Both the position numbers and the translations under genes were made by a program. From positions 4,884,501-4,948,500 of the forward strand of contig JAWKZW010000001.1 of assembly GCA_041395725.1 (NCBI GenBank): 64,000 bases of DNA. The letters run 5' to 3'. How positions within the stretch are numbered: the first letter of the stretch is position 1; each line of letters opens with the position of its first letter. Below the pieces are notes generated by a model. It had not been told where the DNA came from. It was given only the letters and a program-made list of their open reading frames with translations, and did not search any database. This document shows, in pieces, positions 10,176 to 17,717 of this stretch. The DNA is from Gammaproteobacteria bacterium. GTDB taxonomy: Bacteria; Pseudomonadota; Gammaproteobacteria; Pseudomonadales; Pseudohongiellaceae.

Positions 10176-10201
10176 GTAGGTATATATTGACTTTTACCTA
10201 C
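10176..10201. promoter_or_regulatory. Inverted repeat upstream of abiEi, candidate operator
   Basis: GTAGGTA (10176-10182) and TACCTAC (10195-10201) form perfect 7-bp arms separated by 12 bases, directly before the antitoxin start, with TTGACT (a possible -35) inside. AbiEi antitoxins are known to repress their own operon by binding inverted repeats in the promoter. The position fits; binding is inferred. Confidence 0.5.
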
Positions 10202-10222
10202 GATATGCAACATCATGCGGCC

Positions 10223-10822
10223 ATGGAAAGCTCATACCAGACAATCCTGGAACTTGCAGCGCAACGCGGCCTCATACGCCCTCGCGATCTCGATGCGCTG
10301 GGTCTGCCCAGTATCGCTCTCACACGGCTGGTCCGGCAGGGGCTGCTCACCCGCGTGAGCCGCGGTCTTTATGCCCTTCCTGATCGCAAGGTGTCCGAAC
10401 ATGGCATGCTGGCCGAAGTGGCACGCAAACATCCGCAGGCCATTGTCTGCCTTCTGTCGGCGCTGCGGGTACACAACCTGACCACGCAGTCACCATTCGA
10501 AGTCTGGCTGGCGATTCCAAACAAGGCGCGAGCACCTAAGATGGACTATCCTCCACTGCGTATCGTGCGCTTCTCGGGGGCCGCACTGACCGAAGGCATC
10601 GAAGAGCACCAGATCGACGGTGTGACCGTTCGGGTAACCAACGTCGCCCGCACCGTGGCTGACTGTTTCAAGTTCCGCAACAAGGTCGGTCTCGATGTCG
10701 CGATGGAAGCGCTACAGGAGGCATGGCGAGCCAAGCGCGTGAGCATGGACGAACTCTGGCGCTATGCCACACTGTGCCGGGTGGCGAATGTCATGCGTCC
10801 CTATATGGAAAGCCTGCCATGA
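10223..10822 (+). CDS. abiEi: Type IV toxin-antitoxin AbiEi-family antitoxin
   Basis: About 199 aa from the ATG at 10223 (an ATG at 10205 is also possible; a TTG at 10187 would lie in the operator and is unlikely). The N-terminal winged helix (LAAQRGLIRPRDLDALGLP, then LVRQGLLTRVSRGLYALP) is the AbiEi DNA-binding domain, followed by the conserved AbiEi middle region (LLSALRVHNLTTQSPFEVWLAI) and VTNVARTVADCFKFRNKVG. It would neutralise the AbiEii toxin and repress the operon. Its stop overlaps the toxin start by ATGA. The gene is clearly more GC-rich than flanking DNA, which suggests separate acquisition as a cassette. Confidence 0.92.
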   Translation: MESSYQTILELAAQRGLIRPRDLDALGLPSIALTRLVRQGLLTRVSRGLYALPDRKVSEHGMLAEVARKHPQAIVCLLSALRVHNLTTQSPFEVWLAIPNKARAPKMDYPPLRIVRFSGAALTEGIEEHQIDGVTVRVTNVARTVADCFKFRNKVGLDVAMEALQEAWRAKRVSMDELWRYATLCRVANVMRPYMESLP

Positions 10823-11733
10823 ATCAGCGCAACACGGCTGCGTCAGTTCGCGCTCGCCTGCTCAACCGCGCCCGCGAGACACGGCAAGACTTCAATCTGG
10901 TCTTGACCCGTTACGCCCTTGAGCGGTTGCTGTATCGACTCAGCGTCTCATCCCATGCTGACCAGTTCGTGTTGAAAGGCGCGCTGCTGTTCGACTTGTG
11001 GTTCGACATCCCACACCGGCCAACACGGGATGCGGACTTCCTGGGCTTTGGTCCAGCCGATTTGCCGCGACTTGAGGCCGTCTTCAAGGATATCTGCTCG
11101 CTAGACACTGACGACGGGGTGACATTTCTTTCAGAGACTGTCCATGCAGCAGAGATACGCAAGGAGGCCAACTACGGCGGCGTTCGTGTCACCCTGCTCG
11201 GACTGATCGATGGCGCACGCTGCCCGATCCAGATTGACATTGGTTTCGGCGACGCCGTGACTCCAGGACCGGAGGAGGTCCAGTATCCCGTGATGCTCGC
11301 GGAGTTCACGGCTCCGAAATTGCGCGTTTATCCGCGCTACACCGTGGTGGCAGAAAAGCTGCAAGCATTGGCCTCTCTCGGCATTGCCAACAGCCGAATG
11401 AAAGACTATTTCGACCTCTGGATCCTGTCGCGGCACAGCGAATTTGACGGCGACACTTTGCGACAAGCGATTCGGGCGACCTTCGATCGACGTGGGACAG
11501 AGCTGCGCGCAGAGGCACCCTTCGGTCTGACCGACAGTTTTGCGCAAGACGAACAGAAGCAAATGCAGTGGCAGGCGTTCGTCAGAAAAAATAAACTCGA
11601 AGCGCTCCGCCTGGACGACGTAGTGACGTCACTTCGAGATTTTCTACTTCCAGTCATCTCGGCAGCGAACGCTGACACTGACTATCAACAACACTGGCCA
11701 GCCGGCGGCCCTTGGTCATCACTGGCGGATTGA
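10819..11733 (+). CDS. abiEii: AbiEii/AbiGii nucleotidyltransferase toxin
   Basis: 304 aa from the ATG at 10819, which overlaps the antitoxin stop (ATGA); the open frame extends upstream but inside abiEi. Motifs of the AbiEii/AbiGii (DUF1814-type) nucleotidyltransferase fold are present: FVLKGA at about 51-56, RPTRDADF at about 67-74 (the D-x-D metal pair), QIDIGFGD, and VVAEKLQAL with SRMKDYFDLW further on. AbiEii toxins arrest growth, with tRNA-modifying nucleotidyl transfer shown for relatives such as MenT. Complete and intact. A 42-bp stretch of this gene (10943-10984) recurs with 3 mismatches at 17525-17566. Confidence 0.92.
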   Translation: MNQRNTAASVRARLLNRARETRQDFNLVLTRYALERLLYRLSVSSHADQFVLKGALLFDLWFDIPHRPTRDADFLGFGPADLPRLEAVFKDICSLDTDDGVTFLSETVHAAEIRKEANYGGVRVTLLGLIDGARCPIQIDIGFGDAVTPGPEEVQYPVMLAEFTAPKLRVYPRYTVVAEKLQALASLGIANSRMKDYFDLWILSRHSEFDGDTLRQAIRATFDRRGTELRAEAPFGLTDSFAQDEQKQMQWQAFVRKNKLEALRLDDVVTSLRDFLLPVISAANADTDYQQHWPAGGPWSSLAD

Positions 11734-12271
11734 TACTGCTCAGAGCCCAACCCATGCCTGCCGCTGATCTCACCAGGGTCAGTCGAGTTAAAGCAACAGA
11801 ACATCAGCGCTGTACTGGTGGAAATGGGCTTGCCATAACTCAAAACAGCGCTATTTTCTATTCGCTGTTCGCGAACAGCGAATATCAATTTTTATAGAAA
11901 GGATTCGAGAGATGGCAGCTATAAACCAGTTTAGTTGGATGACTATCCTGGCAATGAATTAATGCAACATAAATTCCAACAACCCAGAAATTGATAAGAC
12001 TAAAAGTGCGGAAAACTCAGCAGATTAACTGAGCGGTTCAAGTCTTATTATATCAGTAATATTATAGTGAAAATATTTTTCTTTAAGAATTGACTTGATC
12101 CGCAAACTTGTTGAAATACCATAGAATTGGTGGGAATATTGCCGAACGTACCTATACTCTTGATTCTTAGAATAAGCAATGCTTGACGAAATAGCCCCAT
12201 GAATAGATCAACTTTAATTGACATTCGAATAGAATAATCCATTCACATAGAATTCAAACTAATAATTTGGA
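11734..12271. other. Intergenic gap after AbiE
   Basis: About 540 AT-rich bases between abiEii and the sigma-like gene. It holds a 26-bp perfect palindrome (listed separately). I see no convincing coding frame, RNA gene or recognisable integrase site; the short open frames here lack ribosome-binding sites and recognisable domains. Confidence 0.6.
11859..11884. repeat. 26-bp perfect palindrome
   Basis: Bases 11859-11871 and 11872-11884 are exact reverse complements with no spacer; the centre reads GTTCGCGAAC. There is no immediate T-run on either strand, so a terminator is less likely than a dimer-binding or recombination site. It lies 126 bp past the abiEii stop, about where the GC-rich cassette gives way to AT-rich DNA. 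Confidence 0.8.
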
Positions 12272-12889
12272 TTGACGGCGACCGGGAAAAATTACTTGTC
12301 AAATGCTGACTTAAAGGAAACTTGGGTGGCTTCTCAAGTACCCAAGACGCGTGAAAATATTCGCACCTATTTGCTGCTGCATTTCCCTAATTTAGGCGCA
12401 GATATAGACGACTTAGCTCATGAATCTATCGCCGATATCTTAAGTTATGTTGATAAAAACTCAACGGAGTTACCAAGCGAATGGTATGACCCACCCAATA
12501 GCAATATTGGAAGTAAAAGCGAAAGTCATTTTTCTAGACTGGCATACTTAATTGCTAAACGTAGAGCAATTGACTTTCTGAGATCACGTAACCGGTGGAT
12601 TTCAAACTACGACGTTGAAAACCTTGAGTCCCAGTCAAGCTTATCGAACAACGAGAGACATTTATCAGCAAGTAGAATACTAATCGAAACTGTGAAACTT
12701 ATAGAATCATTGCCTAAAGAAGACCAAGATCTTCTTCTAACTACAATCGAAGCTAGAAAAGATGACCATCCCTACTCGACGCTTGAACGACAAAGGATTA
12801 GTAGATTAAGGAAAAAACTGAGCAAAAAACTTCAATCCATTTTTGGTGACAGTTTTACTCAGATTGTAAAAGAAAAGTACAAACCATGA
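12272..12889 (+). CDS. Sigma-70/ECF-like protein with reduced region 4
   Basis: 205 aa from a TTG at 12272; no ATG exists in frame, and another TTG at 12296 is possible, so the start is uncertain. Residues about 48-110 resemble sigma region 2 (DDLAHESIADILSYV, then FSRLAYLIAKRRAIDFLRSRNR). The C-terminal end (IESLPKEDQDLLLTTIE, then ERQRISRLRKKLSKKLQ) looks like region 4 but lacks the usual EIA-x-LG-x-S-x-GTV helix-turn-helix segment. So it may be an ECF-like sigma factor or a derivative that binds polymerase without normal -35 recognition. Its stop overlaps the phosphoesterase start by ATGA, so the two are coupled. AT-rich. Confidence 0.6.
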   Translation: MTATGKNYLSNADLKETWVASQVPKTRENIRTYLLLHFPNLGADIDDLAHESIADILSYVDKNSTELPSEWYDPPNSNIGSKSESHFSRLAYLIAKRRAIDFLRSRNRWISNYDVENLESQSSLSNNERHLSASRILIETVKLIESLPKEDQDLLLTTIEARKDDHPYSTLERQRISRLRKKLSKKLQSIFGDSFTQIVKEKYKP

Positions 12890-14052
12890 ATTCAATACCT
12901 AAGTATTCTGATCCATTTTTACTAATTGTGCATGTTTCAGATATGCATGTCGTATCAAAGGATTACAGCGCTGATGATACGAGGTTAAATAGATTGGGAA
13001 GTATTGTCTACAGACATTTTTCCCCTGAGAATCATGATGATGGGATCGCTGAATCAGATCCAAAAGCAATTGAAGAGTTTGAAAAGTTCTTAGACTCTAA
13101 GGTTAATGAGTACTTCCCGAATGTTGTCAAGTGGATTGTTGATACCGGGGATATGTCAAACTGGGGCGATGATAACTCCCTAATTCTAGCTCAACAGTCA
13201 TTGAATAATTTTAGGGACATTATTAGTGCGGACAAGCTGATTCAAATATATGGCAACCATGACTCTTGGCCCGGACAACATCCTTTTGGAACACTACCTT
13301 CAACACTTGCCACAAGACGGGAAGTCTTTAGAAATAGTTACTTTAAAACTGAATTCCCAGAAGGCCCCTATATTTTTAGAATTCCAAACTCGAACTCTGA
13401 ACTTCAGTTATTTAATCTAAACTCGGTAGTCCATCTCCCTTGGCACGAAAATATTGCAGCTTTAGGTAGAGTTGAAGAGGACATGTACTGGAAAAAACAC
13501 AACGGCAATCCATTGCCTGAAGCTCAACTTACAACTTTACACAACCTAGTACAAAGTTCCCAAGGTAGCGAACTTAACAAGCATATAAGGATAGCGCTAA
13601 CACATCATCCTGTGCATTTTCCGGCCAAGAAGCCGAGATTTAGCATGAGCTTAGTCAACGACGTTAGAGTGGCAGAGTATTTGTCTGGCGGCATTGGGGG
13701 AATTCGAAATCCTCATTTTCAACTAGTACTCAGCGGGCACACACACTCAATATTCCCCCCACTTGGCATGTTGCCTGGGAATGTTTCGAATTGCTTATAT
13801 CCACCTCTCAAAGAAGGCCAATGTCAATTAGTTATTGGCTCGCTAAGTCAAAGAAATTTTAGCGGTAAAGCAGGCCCTTATGCCCAACAAGCACAATTGT
13901 TGGCATTTTACTCTGTTGAAAATTTTCCAGGTACTGTTGCAGTACAACGATTCATTGCGGCTAGAAACAATGGAATTGGAGAATATAAATTCGTACCAAT
14001 TAATAGCAGTCACGGACAAGTCCTTTACGAGATAATTCACATCTCACCCTGA
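12886..14052 (+). CDS. Calcineurin-like metallophosphoesterase
   Basis: 388 aa. All metal-binding motifs of the family are in order: D-x-H (SDMH, D19/H21), GD (TGDMSNWG, about 88), GNHD (123-126), a late THH (240-241) and GHTH (284-287). The fold hydrolyses phosphomonoesters or phosphodiesters with two metal ions; substrate unknown (nucleic acid, cyclic nucleotide and phospholipid are all known within the family). No signal peptide, so cytoplasmic. Coupled by ATGA to the sigma-like gene upstream; overlaps the convergent 391-aa gene by 16 bp at the 3' end. The three together look like one accessory locus. Confidence 0.85.
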   Translation: MNSIPKYSDPFLLIVHVSDMHVVSKDYSADDTRLNRLGSIVYRHFSPENHDDGIAESDPKAIEEFEKFLDSKVNEYFPNVVKWIVDTGDMSNWGDDNSLILAQQSLNNFRDIISADKLIQIYGNHDSWPGQHPFGTLPSTLATRREVFRNSYFKTEFPEGPYIFRIPNSNSELQLFNLNSVVHLPWHENIAALGRVEEDMYWKKHNGNPLPEAQLTTLHNLVQSSQGSELNKHIRIALTHHPVHFPAKKPRFSMSLVNDVRVAEYLSGGIGGIRNPHFQLVLSGHTHSIFPPLGMLPGNVSNCLYPPLKEGQCQLVIGSLSQRNFSGKAGPYAQQAQLLAFYSVENFPGTVAVQRFIAARNNGIGEYKFVPINSSHGQVLYEIIHISP

Positions 14053-15212
14053 TAATTAATTTGAGTTGGCGCTTCTACAGATTGGATTTGCTGTAAGTCT
14101 GTTACTGCTGCGACGGCAGTACTAAAGCAACCTAATATATCGTAACTAGGCAAGTCAGGCCTTTGGGGCAATTCCTTTTTTCTATGCTCGAGTACTGTTG
14201 CAACAATGGTGCTTCTATTTACCCTGTTGTTATGCAGTTCTATATACTGATTATTGTATTGATCTAATACAACAATACGCCCATCTCTATTTAAAACATG
14301 CTGCAAAGATCTCCTCACATTGCTCAAAATTAGATAGACAACATTATTCTCAAACCCTTCTATTCCTATTGGCCATGAATCCCCGAGAAATGGATAGTTT
14401 TTCATCAGCCTTTCACAAATCTCAATAAATTCAGCTTTCAAATTTAAATCATTTGGTACAAGATAATTGTTAATGACCAAAGTATTACCTTGCTTAAAGC
14501 TCCTTTGGTTATGGTGAATTGCATTAAGCCAAGCTTTAGCAACTTCGCCAGCGATGTCATCCTTAGAGTGGACAAAGCATTCATATTCATTTTTATTCAT
14601 GGCCTGAATGCCATCTGCTGATTCAAAAGGGAATACGATTATTAGGTCCTCAAAGATTTCATAAGTTAAATTTGTTGACGCTAACGTCGATGCCAATCCA
14701 CTTAATATGCTTAAAACCTGATCACCGTCTATTCCATAAACACAAACTGAATCTTGCAAGCTTCGCATAAACTTGAACCTTGCGTGTTCTTCAATCGGGA
14801 TGAGCGACGAATCCAACCTCAGCTTAGTGGAAGAAGATACTACATCTAGCAACTCATCCAGCCACGTTCTAATTAGGACACTTGCAAATTCAGTACTATA
14901 ATGAAACACATCTTCATCACTAATTTGCGCATTACTACTTAACGAAGATATTTTTCGCAAGGACAAGGCCAAGTACTCTTCTTCACCTTCTTCGAGATCA
15001 ATAGGATTTTCTAGAATTTCACTAAGATTTACCCTAGCTATCTCAAATAAGCGAGAGGCTTCTTGTGTAACAAGATCTGTCTCTAACACTTGGCGAATAT
15101 ATGGAACAGCGGAACCATGGCATATACCTACCAAGTCCTGCACGACCTCGCTAGTTTTGCGTACTGCTTCTGGATCATGTCCTTCAGCAGAAGGTATATT
15201 TACTAATGTCAT
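14037..15212 (-). CDS. Hypothetical protein, 391 aa
   Basis: Not recognised. Acidic, soluble, mostly helical by composition, without signal peptide or membrane segment. The middle (TLVINNYLVPNDLNLKAEF, then WPIGIEGFENNVVYLI) and the stretch GRIVVLDQYNNQYIELHNN look like beta-sheet segments. The ATG at 15212 follows a GGGGAGAA about 7 bases upstream, supporting the start. It converges on the phosphoesterase with a 16-bp overlap of the two 3' ends, an unusually tight arrangement for unrelated genes. Same low GC as the phosphoesterase and sigma-like gene. Confidence 0.65.
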   Translation of the reverse strand: MTLVNIPSAEGHDPEAVRKTSEVVQDLVGICHGSAVPYIRQVLETDLVTQEASRLFEIARVNLSEILENPIDLEEGEEEYLALSLRKISSLSSNAQISDEDVFHYSTEFASVLIRTWLDELLDVVSSSTKLRLDSSLIPIEEHARFKFMRSLQDSVCVYGIDGDQVLSILSGLASTLASTNLTYEIFEDLIIVFPFESADGIQAMNKNEYECFVHSKDDIAGEVAKAWLNAIHHNQRSFKQGNTLVINNYLVPNDLNLKAEFIEICERLMKNYPFLGDSWPIGIEGFENNVVYLILSNVRRSLQHVLNRDGRIVVLDQYNNQYIELHNNRVNRSTIVATVLEHRKKELPQRPDLPSYDILGCFSTAVAAVTDLQQIQSVEAPTQINYQGEM

Positions 15213-15772
15213 AAAAATTCTCCCCGTTAAGAAAAATGCCTTACCCTAGAACTATAATTAATAATCTGCAAACTTAGTTGTCACGAACTAACCTTTCGTA
15301 CGATAGATATATGAATTTGCCATTTAACTTACTCCTGAAAACCCCTTTTATGGGGCATGGAGTAAGTTAAATGGCAAATTCATATGCCGTAGCCAGGATT
15401 ATTCCGCTTATAATTCATAAGGTTACGGCTAGCACTTCTACAGCAACTAATACCACGGCAAAAGTGACTTTCCCTAAAAACTACCTGAAAGAAGAACTCA
15501 AGACGCCTGCTTCCCCATCAAGGGGACGTTCCTAAAGTAGACATTTGGGCTTGTTGGTAGGGGTTCGGTTTGTCAAGGGCTGACTAAAATAGCTATACAC
15601 ACGTTCAGGAAACACAACAATCAACACAGGGCCAGTACCACCGAGACCTTTCTCATACAATTCAAAAATTTTTACTACCAGTTCAGAGCCTCCCTGCTCC
15701 ACCAAAATTTATCTGCCAGGACTGCTTGTTTCGCTTATTTTTAGATGTAAAGCGGGTCGATTTTTCGCATAC
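15213..15772. other. Intergenic gap with hairpin element
   Basis: About 560 bases with no credible gene. It contains the 27-bp-arm hairpin listed next and, near 15515-15535, a CCCCATCAAGGGGACGTTCC motif of the GGGGAC type often found at REP/RAYT-associated repeats. Nothing else recognised. Confidence 0.5.
15309..15385. repeat. Long hairpin with 27-bp perfect arms
   Basis: Arms 15309-15335 and 15359-15385 are exact reverse complements around a 23-base loop whose centre (CCCC TTTTAT GGGG) can pair again. Far stronger than a normal terminator and without a U-tract. It resembles a solo inverted-repeat (MITE/REP-like) element or a structured RNA. No transposase is adjacent. Confidence 0.8.
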
Positions 15773-17293
15773 CTATTTTACAAAGGCATCCTGTACCAGG
15801 CTCTCAGCCTCGTGAATCTCCTCATCGCGCATCCACGCAAAGTGGCTTTTGCGCTTGTTGGCCGACAAGGTGCCATCGTTTTCTCGAACAACTCTGATAA
15901 ACAGCTCCATGCTATGCGCGGGCCAATCCAGGAACGCATTCAAGGCTTTTGCAGCACGATCAAAACCTAACAAATAGTCGATTTCTGACTGCAGATCTTC
16001 TGCAACGGTTCGTTCTAACGCTTTATAGAGAAATTCCGCCTGGGCTGTCAGATCAGGGTAGCAGAAAAAACCTGAGTCATTTCCAGATGCTGATAGTTCT
16101 GGCTGCGTGGGGTCGAAGTCAGTCAATTGATTGACTGGTTTTGAGAATTGCTCCAGTGTCGCAATGTATTCGTCGAGGTTTGACAGGATCACGGCGGATA
16201 CCGGCAGGACAATACCACGAGGCGTGAAACCGGCTTTTGCCAACACGTCGTGAATCAGATACCGGTGGATTCTCCCGTTACCATCCATAAATGGATGGAT
16301 GTAGATAAAACCGAAGGCTATTGCTGCCGCCATAATGACCGGGTCAGGGCTGGACAGTATGCGTCCATTACCCAGGTTCTGATATTCGGTTGCCATGGCA
16401 AGCAACCCTGCCATCAAACCTGGTACGTCCTGGGGGCGTGGCGGGACAAAATCCACTTGCTGTCGGTATCCTAAATCTTTCCCGAGCCAATTTTGTTGTG
16501 TACGCCAGGTGAATTCGTGAAAGCGCGGGTCAACAACCACCTGCTGCAATTTCACCAACCGTTCCATTGTCAAAGGTTCCTGGGTGTCTGCCTGTCGCAA
16601 TAAATCCGCGAATCGCTGTGCCTTTTGTGGCGTCGGCTTTTCGCGTTCGACTTCAAACGAGGACTGGGTCTCTTTCAGATACAGGTATGCTGCTGCTCGT
16701 CGGAGTAGACCCTGGTCGTACCGTTCGAGAGTCATCGCTGTAGTACGGCGCAAATCTGCGCTTATCATCCCTTGCAGATAATTTGTCATGCGCACCAGCG
16801 GGCAGAAGTTACGTGTTCCGGGCAGATTGTTCTGGACACGGAACCTACTGTTTTTTTCTCCTTGAGGAAATGCCAGCTGCAGAGCCGGATCGGCGATCTT
16901 AACGTAGCTCGCTCGCGATGGAACCGGATCCTGTACCTGTAGTGATTTTCCGGTAAGCCACTCATAGAGAAAACAGGCTGTTCGTGCGTAACGAGATTCC
17001 GGACTATTACTGATCCAATCTGTAAGGTCCTGCTCTCCGGTTTTTGCAAATAGTTGCGCCAGTATCTGCAGATTGACCCCTTCGTAGCGAAGAGCAAATT
17101 GCAGATGACCCTTCAGGCTGTCTTCCGGTTGGTATTTGGGCTCAAACAGGGCGATATGCTTGCCGCCTTGCTGGCGGATCTCCCGCCCCTTTATATCCGT
17201 GGCAATCGAAGCTTCCTGCGCGAGCGGTAAAACCCGCAGGTAGTAGCGATTAACAAGATGGCTGTACCCCAGTGGCGTGGGCATAGTGTTCAC
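15773..17293 (-). CDS. Fic-domain protein (probable AMP-transferase)
   Basis: 506 aa, GTG start at 17293 with AGGA about 5 bases upstream (ATG at 17284 is the alternative). The Fic active-site loop HPFMDGNGRIHR is at residues 333-344 with catalytic His and all loop residues intact, so AMP transfer to a protein hydroxyl is expected. Residues about 211-217 read SSFEVER, where Fic proteins with an internal inhibitory helix have S-x-x-x-E-G; the Glu is present but the Gly is Arg. An N-terminal domain of about 180 residues precedes the Fic core. It stands alone, without an adjacent antitoxin, at the right border of the accessory island. Confidence 0.88.
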   Translation of the reverse strand: MNTMPTPLGYSHLVNRYYLRVLPLAQEASIATDIKGREIRQQGGKHIALFEPKYQPEDSLKGHLQFALRYEGVNLQILAQLFAKTGEQDLTDWISNSPESRYARTACFLYEWLTGKSLQVQDPVPSRASYVKIADPALQLAFPQGEKNSRFRVQNNLPGTRNFCPLVRMTNYLQGMISADLRRTTAMTLERYDQGLLRRAAAYLYLKETQSSFEVEREKPTPQKAQRFADLLRQADTQEPLTMERLVKLQQVVVDPRFHEFTWRTQQNWLGKDLGYRQQVDFVPPRPQDVPGLMAGLLAMATEYQNLGNGRILSSPDPVIMAAAIAFGFIYIHPFMDGNGRIHRYLIHDVLAKAGFTPRGIVLPVSAVILSNLDEYIATLEQFSKPVNQLTDFDPTQPELSASGNDSGFFCYPDLTAQAEFLYKALERTVAEDLQSEIDYLLGFDRAAKALNAFLDWPAHSMELFIRVVRENDGTLSANKRKSHFAWMRDEEIHEAESLVQDAFVK

Positions 17294-17524
17294 ATTTTCC
17301 TGAATCTGACCGGATTATGAGATAAATGGCCGGAATTGGCAATATTTCCTGATATTTAGCCGCATATCCTGACCTCAACCGAGCAGCGGCCATTTCTCTG
17401 ATAGCTAACATTTTGACGGCCATACTTCTCAATACCCGGCTGCTTTTCTCAAACCCAGGGTAGTGCAGCACCATCAAACTGAGTGCCAGTAAATGCGGGA
17501 CTATAGTAAAAAGCACTTACCGCT

Positions 17525-17566
17525 GCGTCTCAACCCATGCTGACCAGTTCCTGCTGAAAGGCGCGC
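17525..17566 (+). pseudogene. AbiEii relic
   Basis: These 42 bases match 10943-10984 of abiEii at 39 positions and translate to STHADQFLLKGA against SSHADQFVLKGA in the toxin. The flanks on both sides do not match and the frame closes soon after (TAG near 17625). This is a fragment of an AbiEii-type gene, from a partial duplication or a second lost cassette. Confidence 0.7.
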
Positions 17567-17717
17567 AGCAAATCCTGGAAGCCTTGCTTGATAAACGCCG
17601 TGGAACTCCTTCATCAAGTGGATAGCGTTTTGTCTACGCCAATGCACAAACGAAACTCAGCATCACTTTTACTTGTGCTATATTGCCCGAATAAATGAAA
17701 ACATCATCCTGCGCCCC

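Noticed and set aside
12048..12242. 64-aa minus-strand frame before the sigma-like gene
   Set aside because: AT-rich, hydrophobic and without a ribosome-binding site; likely chance in this AT-rich gap.
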